Origin: Chryseobacterium tagetis | GTDB taxonomy: Bacteria; Bacteroidota; Bacteroidia; Flavobacteriales; Weeksellaceae | Assembly (NCBI RefSeq): GCF_016735585.2 | Contig: NZ_JAERSE020000001.1 | Coordinates: forward strand, 868,001-932,000 | Direction of reading: 5' to 3' | Length of the DNA: 64,000 bases | Part shown: one piece after another, positions 43,288-53,573 of the stretch | How positions within the stretch are numbered: the first letter of the stretch is position 1 | Layout: every line of letters starts with the position of its first letter | Notes under the pieces: generated by a model | Databases searched by the model: none | Told to the model about the DNA's origin: nothing | The model's input: the letters and a program-made list of their open reading frames with translations, nothing else | Made by a program: the position numbers and the translations under genes

Positions 43288-45225
43288 TTAAGCTTTAAAC
43301 TCAAATCCTGTTTTTGACTGTTCTTTAAAATAAGTGACAAAGTTCTCGATACTCATTGCTCCTAAATCTCCTTCACCACGTCTTCTTACAGAAATTGTGC
43401 CATCATTTTCTTCATTTTCTCCCACTACAATCATGAATGGAATCTTCTTCAATTCTGCATCACGGATCTTTTTACCCGTTTTCTCGTTTCTGTCATCAAT
43501 TAATCCGCTAATATCGTGATTTTCCAATAATTGAGAAACTTTTTTAGCATAATCTACATATTTCTCACTGATTGGCAAGATAATGAACTGATCTGGGGCT
43601 AGCCACAATGGGAAATCTCCTGCTGTATTTTCAATTAAAATCGCAATAAATCTTTCCATAGAACCGAATGGCGCTCTGTGAATCATTACCGGTCTGTGCT
43701 TTTCTCCATCATTTCCAGTATACCAAAGATCGAATCTTTCCGGTAAGTTATAATCTACCTGAATGGTTCCTAATTGCCATTTTCTTCCTAAAGCATCTTT
43801 CACCATGAAATCCAGTTTAGGACCGTAGAATGCCGCTTCACCGTATTCAGTTACTGTATTTAATCCTTTTTCAGTAGCAGCGGTTACGATTGCATTTTCA
43901 GCTTTCTCCCAGTTTTCATCGGTTCCGATATATTTTTCTTTATTATTCGGATCTCTTAATGAAATCTGTGCCGTAAAATCAGCAAAACCTAATGAACCGA
44001 AAACATAAAGAACCAAATCGATCGTTTTCTTAAATTCATCCATCAACTGATCCGGAGTACAGAATAAATGTGCATCATCCTGAGTAAAACCACGAACTCT
44101 CGTTAAGCCGTGAAGCTCACCACTTTGCTCATATCTGTAAACCGTACCAAATTCGGCATATCTTTTAGGTAAGTCTCTGTAGCTCCATTGCGAGGTTTTA
44201 TAAATTTCACAGTGATGCGGACAGTTCATTGGCTTCAGCATAAATTCTTCTCCTTCATTCGGAGTTTTGATAGGCTGGAAGCTATCTGCTCCATATTTAT
44301 CCCAGTGTCCTGAAGTTACATATAATTCTTTTGCTCCGATGTGCGGAGAAATTACAAACTCGTACCCTGCTTTTTTCTGAGCTTCAGAAAGGAAATTTTC
44401 TAATTTTTTTCTCAAAGCAGCTCCTTTTGGTAACCATAAAGGCAATCCCTGACCAACTTTTTCAGAAAAAGCAAAAATTCCCAGTTCTTTACCTAATTTT
44501 CTGTGATCTCTTTTTTTAGCTTCTTCTAAAAGCTCTAGATATTCTGTTAAATCTTTCTGTTTTGGGAAAGAAATACCATAAACTCTCGTTAATTGAGGAT
44601 TGTTTTCATTTCCTCTCCAATAAGCTCCTGCTGCATTTAAAATCTTCATTGCCTTCACAATACTTGTGTTCGGAATGTGTCCTCCACGACAAAGATCTGT
44701 GAAATCGTCGTGTGTAACGAAAGTGATTTCTCCATCATTAAGATTAGAAATCAATTCCACCTTATAAGGATTATCTGCATACACTTTTAAAGCTTCTTCT
44801 TTAGAAACCGGATACAAAGAGAATGTAGAACCTTTTTTAGCGTTTTCTAAAACCTTTTTTTCAATTTTTTCAAAATCTTTATCAGACAAACTTTCGTCAC
44901 CGAAATCTACATCATAATAAAATCCTTTTTCGATTGCAGGACCGATTGTCAACTTAGCGTTAGGATAAAATTCAAGGATAGCCTGCGCCAAAAGGTGGGC
45001 AGAAGAATGCCAGAAAGCTTTCTTTCCAAGATCATCGTTCCAAGTCAACAGCTGTACCGTAGAATCCGTGGTTATAGGCGTGGTTGTCTCTACTTGTTTG
45101 TCGTTTACAACTGCGGAGATGGTATTTCTAGCCAATCCCTCGCTTATAGATTTTGCCACATCTAGCGGAGTAACTCCCGCCTCGAATTCTTTGACGCTAT
45201 TGTCTGGAAGTGTAATTTTTATCAT
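43288..45225 (-). CDS. thrS: Threonyl-tRNA synthetase
   Basis: 645 residues, normal length. Domains: TGS (~1-62), the editing/second additional domain (~65-225, with [16 protein letters not shown] and CRGGHIPNT), the class II catalytic core (~245-535, with [17 protein letters not shown] for zinc, [20 protein letters not shown] motif 2 and [20 protein letters not shown] motif 3) and the anticodon-binding domain (~540-645). It is first in the thrS-infC unit. Confidence 0.97.
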   Translation of the reverse strand: MIKITLPDNSVKEFEAGVTPLDVAKSISEGLARNTISAVVNDKQVETTTPITTDSTVQLLTWNDDLGKKAFWHSSAHLLAQAILEFYPNAKLTIGPAIEKGFYYDVDFGDESLSDKDFEKIEKKVLENAKKGSTFSLYPVSKEEALKVYADNPYKVELISNLNDGEITFVTHDDFTDLCRGGHIPNTSIVKAMKILNAAGAYWRGNENNPQLTRVYGISFPKQKDLTEYLELLEEAKKRDHRKLGKELGIFAFSEKVGQGLPLWLPKGAALRKKLENFLSEAQKKAGYEFVISPHIGAKELYVTSGHWDKYGADSFQPIKTPNEGEEFMLKPMNCPHHCEIYKTSQWSYRDLPKRYAEFGTVYRYEQSGELHGLTRVRGFTQDDAHLFCTPDQLMDEFKKTIDLVLYVFGSLGFADFTAQISLRDPNNKEKYIGTDENWEKAENAIVTAATEKGLNTVTEYGEAAFYGPKLDFMVKDALGRKWQLGTIQVDYNLPERFDLWYTGNDGEKHRPVMIHRAPFGSMERFIAILIENTAGDFPLWLAPDQFIILPISEKYVDYAKKVSQLLENHDISGLIDDRNEKTGKKIRDAELKKIPFMIVVGENEENDGTISVRRRGEGDLGAMSIENFVTYFKEQSKTGFEFKA

Positions 45226-45249
45226 TGTTTACTAAGAAATTTTAAGATG

Positions 45250-45257
45250 CAAAAATA
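45250..45257 (-). promoter_or_regulatory. Candidate -7 box of thrS
   Basis: Minus-strand TATTTTTG matches TAnnTTTG, 24 nt before the thrS ATG. Confidence 0.55.
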
Positions 45258-45318
45258 CGCATTTTTTAGTTAAAATACTATATTCGCATATACTTAAACC
45301 CAGAATTAATATTAAATA

Positions 45319-46506
45319 ATGAAAAAAATATTTTCAACATTCACTATTATCATTTCTATATTCAGTTTTTCTCAGAAGAATACTTCAAAATTTTCGGTCA
45401 CTTATAACAAAAACATTGAAACCTATTTTCTTGCAGAAATCCTTTCAGCAGGGCATAGAAGAAACAATAAAGACTTTGAATTATATAAAATTAAAGATTG
45501 TTCAGGCTATCAACCCATCGTTAAAAAAGCATTAGATAAATTCGGACATTTAAAAAACGCTCCCATTTCTGTAGCTACAGCAGAACTTAATGATGTCATC
45601 ATGGAAAAATACGGTTTGGGGAATGATGCTCTGATGAAATCATTAGTGTACCATCAGGAATTCCCTTCAAAAGATTGGAAAAATGATTATGAATTTGAGT
45701 TTTTCCGCTTAAATAAAGAACAAAATGAAGAAGTAACTCTTTTAATTAAAAACTATCTTAATGAACTTTCAAAATTTTATACCCAAGAGAAAATAGGAGC
45801 GTTTTTCAATGAAAATAAAGACTTTTACCAAGGTGCAATAAATGAATATAATAAACAGATTCCTGCAGGTTTTACCAACGCAATGGAGCAGTTTTATGGT
45901 GAAACATTCAATCAGTATGTTATTCTCATTTCACCCATGATGATGTGGCCTATTTCTGACGGAGAAGGAAGGGGAATTGGAACTGATCTTGTTCTAAAAT
46001 CCGGCGCGAAAAATATTTATGAGATCGCAAGTCCTTTTGTGAAAGTTGAAAAAGCAGGACAATTCGGATACGATAACCAGTTTCAGGCGAGGTTTTTAAG
46101 TGTACATGAGTTTGGACATTCATTTGTCAATAAGGAAGTCTATAAACATTCCGAAAAACTTCAGAAGTTTAAAGAATTGTTTGAGAAATCAAATTTGAAG
46201 GAAACCATGATTAAAATCGGTGGTTACGGAGATTATGAAACGTGTGTAGCTGAACATCTGGTAAGACTGGGAGAAATTCAAACCGCAAAAATTCAGAAAG
46301 ATTTTGAAAGAGCAATAAAACTTGAAGAATATCATTTAAAGAACAATTTCATCTTTTTGCCTAAATTGGAAGAGAAAATAAAAGAGTATAACTCCAACAG
46401 AGCGAAATACAAAACTTTTGGTGATTTTGTCCCGCAATTACTTGAAGTTTTTGAAAACAGCAATATTGATTTTATAAATTCTGAACTGGAGAAAGTGAAA
46501 AAGTAA
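45319..46506 (+). CDS. Secreted DUF4932 putative zinc metalloprotease
   Basis: 395 residues with a short signal peptide (IFSTFTIIISIFSFSQ). The body has the DUF4932 pattern, including the metal-binding motif SVHEFGHSFVN (HExxH, ~residue 263) and a later YGDYETCVAEHLVRLGEI (~300), where the glutamate is a likely third ligand. It is probably periplasmic or exported; no T9SS domain is present, so export beyond the outer membrane is not indicated. The family has no proven substrate. Confidence 0.8.
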   Translation: MKKIFSTFTIIISIFSFSQKNTSKFSVTYNKNIETYFLAEILSAGHRRNNKDFELYKIKDCSGYQPIVKKALDKFGHLKNAPISVATAELNDVIMEKYGLGNDALMKSLVYHQEFPSKDWKNDYEFEFFRLNKEQNEEVTLLIKNYLNELSKFYTQEKIGAFFNENKDFYQGAINEYNKQIPAGFTNAMEQFYGETFNQYVILISPMMMWPISDGEGRGIGTDLVLKSGAKNIYEIASPFVKVEKAGQFGYDNQFQARFLSVHEFGHSFVNKEVYKHSEKLQKFKELFEKSNLKETMIKIGGYGDYETCVAEHLVRLGEIQTAKIQKDFERAIKLEEYHLKNNFIFLPKLEEKIKEYNSNRAKYKTFGDFVPQLLEVFENSNIDFINSELEKVKK

Positions 46507-46537
46507 TCTTTAAAGCATTTTTTTTGATAATTTATTT

Positions 46538-46636
46538 AACCATTAAGGAATTAAGAAAATTAAGTTGAAAGCCTTTATGCTATAAAATCTATTTAGCCAT
46601 TTGATTTTCTTCATTTACCTTAATTCCTTAATGGTT
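46538..46636. repeat. 99-bp element with perfect 18-bp inverted repeats
   Basis: AACCATTAAGGAATTAAG (46538-46555) and CTTAATTCCTTAATGGTT (46619-46636) flank 63 nt; GAAAAT/ATTTTC inside extends the pairing. It fills almost all of the gap between two convergent genes and may be a MITE-like or REP-like insertion; a transcription stop role is possible but it lacks a T run. Confidence 0.75.
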
Positions 46637-46662
46637 CAAAATAAAACGTTGCTATAAGAAAA

Positions 46663-48207
46663 TCAATGATTTCTCTTATACCTCACTTTTTCCTTAATAA
46701 TTTCAATGACATCCACATTTCTCACTTTAGATTTTACCCACCCGTGAATATCTATATAAAACAAAGATCTCCGGTAATATTCATTCCCGGCAAAGACTTC
46801 TAATTTTTTATCAAACTCTCTAAAGGAGTCCAATTGCTTATCTGGCGTCAAATTATTCAGGTTTTTGAAAAATGTAATGCTTTCGAAATGGAATTCATCC
46901 GGCTTTTTCATCTTTTTAGCAAACTTCAATATCGCCTTTATAAATTCATCATAATCCTCATCATTTCCCGACTCATGTTTCGCCATTAAAATCAAAATCC
47001 TTGTGTGAAACAGTAAGTCTTCCTGTACATTTCCTTTAGATTCAATTACTTTTAATGAGTATTTTATTGATTCTTTAAACTTTTTACTTCCAAAAAACAT
47101 TGCCGCCATTTTTAGGTAAAGAATCATAAAATGGTGTTCGTCTATTTTATCCCGAAGCCTTTCCATTTTCAGTTCAATTTCTGGAATTAATTTGGAGCCT
47201 GAAAAGAATTCACCTTTCACAAAGTGAATATTCATTAAAGTATTATAATGAGTCAGAAAAACAAGAGATTGTATGTTTTCATTTTGAGCAAAACTTGAAG
47301 AGGAAACCACTTTATTAAAATCTTTAAAACTTTCTTCCAAAATATCAATATTTCCATAAAGAAACAGGATTTTTAGTAGGTAAGTATTGCCCTTGATATA
47401 CCAAACCGGATGACTCATGATCATCTCCGGATTTTTATGAAACAGATCTACCCATTGATAAGCATATTTCAAGGTATATTTATACTCCTGAAGCAACTGA
47501 TTTTTCCATACATGGGCTTTAAAATACCATAGTTTTTCAGTAAAATTCAGTTTTTCAAAATTAATTTTCTGAATCTGAGCATTAAAGATTTCCATGATTT
47601 CAGCTCTGTCTTCATTATTTTTCACATATCCATGCGTCAGCATTTCACTATATAATTTCAACGATAGATTAGAAAGTTCTGTGGCATAGTGATTCTGTTT
47701 GCTGATTTCCGTAGATTGTTGTATCAATTCATCGGCGCGTCCTTCAATACTTCGCGTAATAAACTGAGATTCAATTACCTTTTCCAGATCAATAATTTCT
47801 GATGCAATGCTTTTTTCGTCCAGTTCTAAAGCAGACTGCTTGGTTTTGTCTAAAATCTTCAACGCTTGTTTATAAAGCCCTTTTTGATATAAAATATTCG
47901 CAAAATCTAACTGCTCGCGTAATTGTATTCTGTAATTCTGATGACTTGGATTCATTCTCAGACTTATCAGAATTTGTTTATAAAGATGCGCCTTCAGATT
48001 GGATAATTGTTGTTTGGTAGAAATTTTCTTATCAAGAATGATATTTTCATCATATTCTTTCATCTTATCAATTTCTGAAAACAGGAGAAGAAATTTTGCA
48101 TCTACATTTATTCCGAGACGGTTTACATAGAGCTTGAATTGCCTTTTTTCGGAGGTCGTTAACGACTTAATCAATACAAATAAAAAATCTTTCTGCAATT
48201 CTGCCAT
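46663..48207 (-). CDS. Large helical (TPR-like) cytosolic protein of unknown function
   Basis: 514 residues, no signal peptide or membrane helix. It starts MAELQKDFLFVLIKSLTTSEKRQFKLYVN and is predicted almost wholly alpha-helical, with TPR-like pairs such as LYQKGLYKQALKILDKTKQSA and FFGSKKFKESIKYSLKVIES. The protein resembles conserved Bacteroidota hypothetical proteins. A scaffold role is only a guess. It is divergent from leuA. Confidence 0.7.
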   Translation of the reverse strand: MAELQKDFLFVLIKSLTTSEKRQFKLYVNRLGINVDAKFLLLFSEIDKMKEYDENIILDKKISTKQQLSNLKAHLYKQILISLRMNPSHQNYRIQLREQLDFANILYQKGLYKQALKILDKTKQSALELDEKSIASEIIDLEKVIESQFITRSIEGRADELIQQSTEISKQNHYATELSNLSLKLYSEMLTHGYVKNNEDRAEIMEIFNAQIQKINFEKLNFTEKLWYFKAHVWKNQLLQEYKYTLKYAYQWVDLFHKNPEMIMSHPVWYIKGNTYLLKILFLYGNIDILEESFKDFNKVVSSSSFAQNENIQSLVFLTHYNTLMNIHFVKGEFFSGSKLIPEIELKMERLRDKIDEHHFMILYLKMAAMFFGSKKFKESIKYSLKVIESKGNVQEDLLFHTRILILMAKHESGNDEDYDEFIKAILKFAKKMKKPDEFHFESITFFKNLNNLTPDKQLDSFREFDKKLEVFAGNEYYRRSLFYIDIHGWVKSKVRNVDVIEIIKEKVRYKRNH

Positions 48208-48234
48208 TGTAAATATTTGGAATTTAATATAATG

Positions 48235-48275
48235 ATACTCAAATTATTGGAATAAAAAATCAATATTTTGAGTAT
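48235..48275. promoter_or_regulatory. Candidate operator upstream of leuA
   Basis: A near-perfect 15-bp inverted repeat (ATACTCAAATTATTG / CAATATTTTGAGTAT, 13 of 15 paired) in the divergent region between the helical protein gene and leuA. It may bind a regulator of the leu operon. Confidence 0.4.
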
Positions 48276-48354
48276 TGTAATTTTTATAAAAAACGAAAAT
48301 TCAAAAACCTTTCAACTTTCTAGTTTTGAATCAAAATTAAATAAAAACTTCATT

Positions 48355-49518
48355 ATGAGTTCCGAAAAAGTTGAAATTTTTGATACCACGTTGCGTGATG
48401 GAGAGCAAGTCCCGGGTTGTAAATTAAATACAGAACAAAAATTAATTATTGCCGAAAAACTGGACGAGCTCGGTGTAGATGTTATCGAAGCTGGTTTCCC
48501 AATTTCCAGCCCAGGAGATTTTCATTCCGTTTCGGAGATTTCAAAGCTGGTAAAAAACGCAAAGGTCTGCGGATTAACAAGAGCCAACCAAAAAGATATT
48601 GATACTGCTGCAGAAGCCCTAAGATACGCCAAAAGACCAAGAATACATACAGGAATCGGAACTTCTGATTCTCATATCAAATTCAAATTCAATTCGAACA
48701 GAGAAGATATTATCGAAAGAGCGGTTCAGGCTGTAAAATACGCTAAAACCTTTGTAGAAGATGTGGAATTCTATGCTGAAGATGCAGGAAGAACAGATAA
48801 CGATTATTTAGCACAAGTTTGTGAAGCTGTTATCAAAGCCGGAGCTACAGTTCTGAATATTCCTGATACAACCGGATATTGTCTGCCTGAAGAGTATGGC
48901 GAAAAAATAAAATATTTGAGAGAAAATGTAAAAGGCATTGACAAGGCAATCCTGTCTTGTCACTGTCATAACGATTTGGGAATGGCAACCGCAAATTCTA
49001 TTGCTGGAATCGTGAACGGAGCCAGACAGATCGAATGTACCATCAACGGACTTGGAGAAAGAGCAGGAAATACAGCGTTGGAAGAAGTTGTAATGATTCT
49101 TAGACAGCATCCACATTTAAAATTATATACTGACGTTCAGTCCAGAATGCTCAATCCTATGAGTATTCTGGTTTCTGAATTGATGGGAATGTCTGTGCAG
49201 CCCAATAAAGCAATAGTTGGTGCAAATGCATTTGCTCACAGTTCAGGAATTCATCAGGATGGCGTGATTAAAAACAGAGAAACTTACGAAATTATCGATC
49301 CGGAAGAAGTAGGTGTAAACGCTTCAACGATTGTATTGACAGCAAGAAGCGGGCGTTCTGCTTTGGCTTACCGATTCAAACATATTGGTGTGGATGTTAC
49401 TAAAAACGAACTTGACTTCTTATATCAGGAATTTTTGAAAGTTGCTGACATGAAAAAAGAAGTCGATAATGATGATTTAAGTTCCATCATCGAAAGAGTG
49501 ACAAGAAAAATAGGGTAG
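48355..49518 (+). CDS. leuA: 2-isopropylmalate synthase, short form without regulatory domain
   Basis: 387 residues from ATG 48355 ([21 protein letters not shown]); a TTG 87 bp upstream is in frame but lacks family similarity. The HMGL-like TIM barrel has the metal/catalytic signatures [13 protein letters not shown] and the [17 protein letters not shown] loop. It condenses acetyl-CoA and 2-oxoisovalerate, the first committed step to leucine. The protein ends near residue 387, where E. coli LeuA (523) goes on into its leucine-binding C-terminal domain; that domain is missing here. First gene of leuACDB. Confidence 0.93.
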   Translation: MSSEKVEIFDTTLRDGEQVPGCKLNTEQKLIIAEKLDELGVDVIEAGFPISSPGDFHSVSEISKLVKNAKVCGLTRANQKDIDTAAEALRYAKRPRIHTGIGTSDSHIKFKFNSNREDIIERAVQAVKYAKTFVEDVEFYAEDAGRTDNDYLAQVCEAVIKAGATVLNIPDTTGYCLPEEYGEKIKYLRENVKGIDKAILSCHCHNDLGMATANSIAGIVNGARQIECTINGLGERAGNTALEEVVMILRQHPHLKLYTDVQSRMLNPMSILVSELMGMSVQPNKAIVGANAFAHSSGIHQDGVIKNRETYEIIDPEEVGVNASTIVLTARSGRSALAYRFKHIGVDVTKNELDFLYQEFLKVADMKKEVDNDDLSSIIERVTRKIG

Positions 49519-49548
49519 GATCATTGATTTAACTGTGCTAAAATTAAA

Positions 49549-50931
49549 ATGAACAACAATAAAAAAACACTTTTTGACAAAGTTTGGGATGCTCATGTTG
49601 TAGAAACTATTCCAGACGGACCTCAAATTATATACATCGACAAACATCTGATTCACGAAGTAACAAGCCCACAAGCTTTTGCCGAGCTAGAATCTAGAAA
49701 TTTAGAAATTTTCAGACCTAACCAAATTGTAGCAACTGCCGATCACAATGTTCCGACCTTGGATCAGGACAAACCGATTCGTGATGATTCTTCAAGAAAT
49801 CAGGTGGAGCAGCTCACAGAAAACTGCAAGAAAAACAATATTGAATTGTATGGTTTAGGGCATCAATATCAAGGCATTGTACACATTATTGCTCCAGAAT
49901 TGGGCGTTACGCAACCCGGAATGAGTATTGTTTGCGGAGACAGCCATACTTCTACCCATGGCGCTTTTGGTTCTATTGCTTTTGGAATAGGAACCAGTCA
50001 GGTGGCGCAGGTTTTTGCCAGCCAGTGTTTATTGCTGAACAAACCAAAATCGATGAGAATTACCGTAAATGGTCAATTAAATAGAAATGTTCAGCCTAAG
50101 GATGTGATTTTATATATCATTTCAAAAGTCGGAACCGATAGCGGAACTGGGTATTTCTGTGAATATGCCGGAAATGTTTTTGAAGAAATGTCGATGGAAG
50201 GCAGAATGACGGTTTGTAATATGAGCATTGAAATGGGTGCTCGCGGAGGAATGATTGCTCCTGATGAAACCACTTTCAACTATGTTAAAGGGAGAACTTT
50301 CGCTCCAAAAGGGGAAGAATGGGAAGAGAAATTAGAGTATTGGAAAACCTTAAAAACAGATGATGAAGCTGTTTTTGATGCCGAGTTTTCTTTCGACGCA
50401 TCAGAAATCTATCCAATGATTACCTACGGAACCAATCCGGGAATGGGTATTTCTATCAACCAGAATATTCCGGATCCTCAGAATGAATCTGAAAAAAAGG
50501 CTTTAAAGTATATGGGATTAAAAGCCGGGCAAGCACTATCTGATATTGCAGTGAATTATGTTTTCATCGGAAGCTGTACCAATGCAAGAATCGAAGATTT
50601 TCGTTCTGCAGCTAATTATATTAAAGGAAAAAGTAAATCTGAACATGTTCAGGCTTTAATTGTTCCCGGATCTCAACAGGTTGTAAAACAGATATTTGAA
50701 GAAGGATTAGATGAAATTTTCAACGAGGCAGGTTTTCAGATCAGACAACCGGGCTGTTCTGCCTGTCTAGCAATGAATGACGATAAAATTCCGGAAGGAG
50801 AGTACTGTGTTTCAACTTCCAACAGAAATTTTGAAGGAAGACAAGGACAGGGAGCCAGAACGATTTTAGCAAGTCCTTTAATGGCGGCAAAGGTTGCGAT
50901 TGAAGGAAAAATTTCAGTCTTTGAAAACTAA
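49549..50931 (+). CDS. leuC: 3-isopropylmalate dehydratase large subunit
   Basis: 460 residues. Aconitase-type subunit; cluster-binding cysteines are in [14 protein letters not shown] (~345) and [14 protein letters not shown] (~405-410). It has the substrate/cluster motif [20 protein letters not shown] (~130-150). With LeuD it isomerises 2- to 3-isopropylmalate via a [4Fe-4S] cluster. Confidence 0.95.
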   Translation: MNNNKKTLFDKVWDAHVVETIPDGPQIIYIDKHLIHEVTSPQAFAELESRNLEIFRPNQIVATADHNVPTLDQDKPIRDDSSRNQVEQLTENCKKNNIELYGLGHQYQGIVHIIAPELGVTQPGMSIVCGDSHTSTHGAFGSIAFGIGTSQVAQVFASQCLLLNKPKSMRITVNGQLNRNVQPKDVILYIISKVGTDSGTGYFCEYAGNVFEEMSMEGRMTVCNMSIEMGARGGMIAPDETTFNYVKGRTFAPKGEEWEEKLEYWKTLKTDDEAVFDAEFSFDASEIYPMITYGTNPGMGISINQNIPDPQNESEKKALKYMGLKAGQALSDIAVNYVFIGSCTNARIEDFRSAANYIKGKSKSEHVQALIVPGSQQVVKQIFEEGLDEIFNEAGFQIRQPGCSACLAMNDDKIPEGEYCVSTSNRNFEGRQGQGARTILASPLMAAKVAIEGKISVFEN

Positions 50932-50965
50932 TTTAAGGTGAATTTCACATTAATAATTTAACACA

Positions 50966-51565
50966 ATGCAAAAATTAGTCATTATAAAATCCCGGGCCAT
51001 TCCTTTGCCGGTAGAAAATATAGATACAGACCAGATTATTCCTGCCAGATTTTTAAAAAGTATTGATAAAAACGGTTTCGGAGATAATCTTTTCAGAGAT
51101 TGGAGATACAATGTTCATACGGATGAACCCAATCCTGATTTTGTTTTGAATAATCCAAAGTACAGCGGTGAAATCCTTGTTGCAGGAAACAATTTCGGTT
51201 GCGGAAGCAGTCGTGAGCACGCGGCTTGGTCTTTAACAGATTATGGTTTTAAAGTTGTTATTTCAAGTTTTTTCGCCGATATTTTTAAGGGAAATGCTTT
51301 AAACAACGGATTATTGCCTGTAAAGGTTTCGGAAGAATTTTTAAAAGAAATTTTATCCGACATTACTGAAAATCCTGAAAAAGAAATTCTGATTGATGTT
51401 GAGAAACAAACGATTACTTTCAATGATAAAAGTGAAAATTTTGAAATTGATTCTTATAAAAAAATATGTCTGATCAACGGTTATGATGATATTGACTTTT
51501 TAATCAGCAGAAAACAAGCCATTCAGGAATTTGAATTAAAAACACAAAAAGTATATGAAAACTGA
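50966..51565 (+). CDS. leuD: 3-isopropylmalate dehydratase small subunit
   Basis: 199 residues, aconitase swivel domain. Motifs: [20 protein letters not shown] (~18-37) and [20 protein letters not shown] (~76-95), which binds the substrate carboxylate. It overlaps the leuB start by 11 bp. Confidence 0.95.
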   Translation: MQKLVIIKSRAIPLPVENIDTDQIIPARFLKSIDKNGFGDNLFRDWRYNVHTDEPNPDFVLNNPKYSGEILVAGNNFGCGSSREHAAWSLTDYGFKVVISSFFADIFKGNALNNGLLPVKVSEEFLKEILSDITENPEKEILIDVEKQTITFNDKSENFEIDSYKKICLINGYDDIDFLISRKQAIQEFELKTQKVYEN

Positions 51566-52676
51566 TTTTAATATTGCCGTTCTTCCAGGAGACGGAATCG
51601 GACCGGAAGTGGTGAATGAAAGCATTAAGATTTTAAATGCGATTGCCGAAGCTTTTCATTATAAATTTGAATTTAAACAGGGCTTAGTAGGGGCTGAAGC
51701 AATTTTCCAAACGGGAAATCCATTACCTGATGAAACATTGGCGATCTGCAAGGAATCTGATGCTGTCCTTTTTGGAGCCATTGGAGATCCTTCTTTTGAT
51801 AATAATCCTGATGCAAAAGTTCGTCCTGAGCAGGGTTTATTAAAACTTCGTAAAGAATTGGGACTTTTCGCCAATATCAGACCTTTACAAACGTATAATT
51901 CTCTGATTGAAAAAAGCCCTTTGAAAAGAGAAATTATTGAAGGAGCTGATATTCAGATATTCAGGGAACTGGTGAGCGGGATTTATTTTGGTGAAAAATT
52001 TACGGATGAGGAAGCGGGTTATGCTTATGATATTTGTAAATATAACCGTGATGAAATTGTACCTATCATTCACATGGCTTTCCAAGAAGCACAAAAGCGA
52101 AGAAAAAAACTGACTTTAATTGATAAAGCCAATGTTTTGGATACCTCCAGATTATGGAGAAAAGTCTGCAAGGAAATTGCAGCAGAATATCCGGATGTAG
52201 AGCTTGATTTTATGTTTGTAGATAATGCAGCCATGCAATTGATTTTAAATCCGAAACAGTTTGATGTGATCGTTACAGAAAATATGTTTGGAGATATTAT
52301 TTCTGACGAAGCGAGCGTAATTGGAGGTTCTATCGGTTTACTTCCGTCTGCTTCCATCGGGAATGGGAATGCCATGTTTGAGCCTATTCACGGTTCTTAT
52401 CCACAGGCAAAAGGAAAAGGAATTGCCAATCCGATTGCTTCTATCTTAAGTACAGCCATGATGCTTGATTATTTAAAACTGGATCATGCTGCTGAAAAGT
52501 TAAGAGAATCTGTAGAGCATGCGATAGAAAACAAATATGTTACGATAGACCTCAATGCAGAACAGCCTTATTCTACAAGTGAAGTGGGCAGTTTTATTTC
52601 GGATTATATTAAATATTCCGAAAAGACGTATTATAATTTTGAGAATGTGAAAATCGGAAAATCTACGATTGTATAA
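51555..52676 (+). CDS. leuB: 3-isopropylmalate dehydrogenase
   Basis: 373 residues, Rossmann-like isocitrate/isopropylmalate dehydrogenase family. Motifs are [16 protein letters not shown] (~10-25), [20 protein letters not shown] (catalytic arginines, ~90-110), the catalytic Tyr in [12 protein letters not shown] (~155-165), [13 protein letters not shown], and the metal aspartates in [20 protein letters not shown] (~245). It ends the operon, which has no ilv genes. Confidence 0.95.
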   Translation: MKTDFNIAVLPGDGIGPEVVNESIKILNAIAEAFHYKFEFKQGLVGAEAIFQTGNPLPDETLAICKESDAVLFGAIGDPSFDNNPDAKVRPEQGLLKLRKELGLFANIRPLQTYNSLIEKSPLKREIIEGADIQIFRELVSGIYFGEKFTDEEAGYAYDICKYNRDEIVPIIHMAFQEAQKRRKKLTLIDKANVLDTSRLWRKVCKEIAAEYPDVELDFMFVDNAAMQLILNPKQFDVIVTENMFGDIISDEASVIGGSIGLLPSASIGNGNAMFEPIHGSYPQAKGKGIANPIASILSTAMMLDYLKLDHAAEKLRESVEHAIENKYVTIDLNAEQPYSTSEVGSFISDYIKYSEKTYYNFENVKIGKSTIV

Positions 52677-52800
52677 TAAAGTGAATTGTCAATTTTGCTT
52701 CGTAAGTCAATAGTCAAAATAGTTAGGGTAGTTCACGAGCGGAGCGAATTGACCACTGTCAGTTCATTATTGTGTTTGACTTTTATTTTTATATTTTTTT

Positions 52801-52836
52801 AAGGTTTCAGCTCATTGAGCTGAAACCTTTTTTTTA
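52801..52836 (+). terminator. Terminator of the leu operon
   Basis: Perfect 14-bp arms AAGGTTTCAGCTCA / TGAGCTGAAACCTT with a very small loop and a T run. Confidence 0.92.
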
Positions 52837-52890
52837 TTTAAAGCTTGTTTTAAATTTGATTAAATATTACAAAATCATCATTTGTTTTTG

Positions 52891-53047
52891 ACGCAAAGTT
52901 TCTATTTATCTTGCGTATTAGAGTAAGTGAGCCAAGAATCATCAACAAGTTGATTGGATGAAGCTGGGTTTTCGAGCTTCGCGAAGCAAATTTTATTTGC
53001 CTTTGCTTTCTAAAAAAATATAAAGTTGAATTAATAAAACTTTGCGT
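52891..53047. mobile_element. MITE-like element (157 bp)
   Basis: Perfect 11-bp terminal inverted repeats ACGCAAAGTTT / AAACTTTGCGT. Internal palindromes are ATCAAC-AA-GTTGAT (~52940), GCTTCGCGAAGC (52976-52987) and GCAAAT-TTT-ATTTGC (52986-53000). It has no coding capacity, so any movement would need an outside transposase. Target-site duplications could not be identified with confidence. Confidence 0.5.
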
Positions 53048-53076
53048 TTAAAATAATAGAGCCATAAAAATTTAAA

Positions 53077-53180
53077 CGACTATACACAATTTTACACCAT
53101 TGTCATTCTGACGAAAGAAGAATCTCATGATAGCTTAGATTCTTCATTTCACTGCGTTACATTCAGAATGACAGAATCAT
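53077..53180. repeat. 104-bp dispersed palindromic repeat, copy 1
   Basis: About 96 of 104 bases match copy 2 at 55515-55618, in the same orientation. It forms an outer stem TGTCATTCTGA / TCAGAATGACA and an inner stem GAAGAATCT / AGATTCTTC. The CATTCTGA...GAAGAATCT core is of the REP type seen in many bacteria. Confidence 0.85.
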
Positions 53181-53293
53181 AGTTTTGCTTTAGAAATCAA
53201 TTATTAATTTTTTACATGCCTAAAAATTAGATATTTTAAAATCTTGTTGAAATTTTAGATTAATCCTGCTATCTTAATATTCACCATTAACAA

Positions 53294-53323
53294 AAAAATC
53301 CACCTTAGAAAGATGGATTTTTT
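53294..53323 (-). terminator. Terminator of the 53326-55353 gene cluster
   Basis: Stem AAAAATCCA / TGGATTTTT with an 11-nt loop, T-rich on the minus strand, right after the stop of the 53326 gene. Confidence 0.75.
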
Positions 53324-53325
53324 TG

Positions 53326-53511
53326 TTATTTTTCAGTGTTATCTGTTTTTCCTGATTTGTTTTTTGAAGATTTCTGAACATCTTCTTCATCAATATCAGG
53401 TGGATTCGTTTTCTTTGACGAAGCAGGAATATCGGGGAAATCCTGATTTTGCTTTTTCGTTTCTGCACTGTTCGCAGATTCTTTGTTTTTGTCGTTTCCT
53501 TTGGTGTCCAT
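53326..53511 (-). CDS. Small hydrophilic protein with C-terminal NKSGKT motif
   Basis: 61 residues, no hydrophobic segment: Asn/Lys/Glu-rich N-terminal part, then DFPDIPASSKKTNPPDIDEE and a tail SSKNKSGKTDNTEK. The NKSGKT motif and the preceding 'D-(L/V)-x-K-(A/S)-S' pattern match the 41-residue protein encoded just upstream. The larger overlapping frame on the same strand is not supported by composition. Function unknown. Confidence 0.6.
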   Translation of the reverse strand: MDTKGNDKNKESANSAETKKQNQDFPDIPASSKKTNPPDIDEEDVQKSSKNKSGKTDNTEK

Positions 53512-53573
53512 AACTTTACATTTTTATGGTTACTATCATTCAAAGGGTTTGCCAAAAAGAAAATTGGAATGAA

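Larger units (their letters stand above)
52677..53325. other. 649-bp repeat-rich intergenic region after leuB
   Basis: No coding frame is credible. It holds, in order: a stretch with imperfect palindromy (TCAATTTTGCTTCGT near 52690 against AGCGGAGCGAATTGA near 52738), the leu terminator, a MITE-like element, a 104-bp repeat copy and the terminator of the convergent small-protein genes. Confidence 0.7.

Noticed and set aside
45226..45318. T-box riboswitch upstream of thrS
   Set aside because: The upstream segment is short and has no T-box consensus or stem-loop; this class of riboswitch is not expected in Bacteroidota.
48268..48354. Upstream TTG start or leucine leader peptide for leuA
   Set aside because: The extra residues lack similarity to LeuA, and no leucine-rich short frame with terminator pair was seen, unlike the his leader.
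53274..53555. 93-codon minus-strand frame overlapping the small NKSGKT protein
   Set aside because: It reads in another frame of a real gene, runs through the terminator, and has biased composition; the 61-residue frame shares a motif with a neighbour and is preferred.
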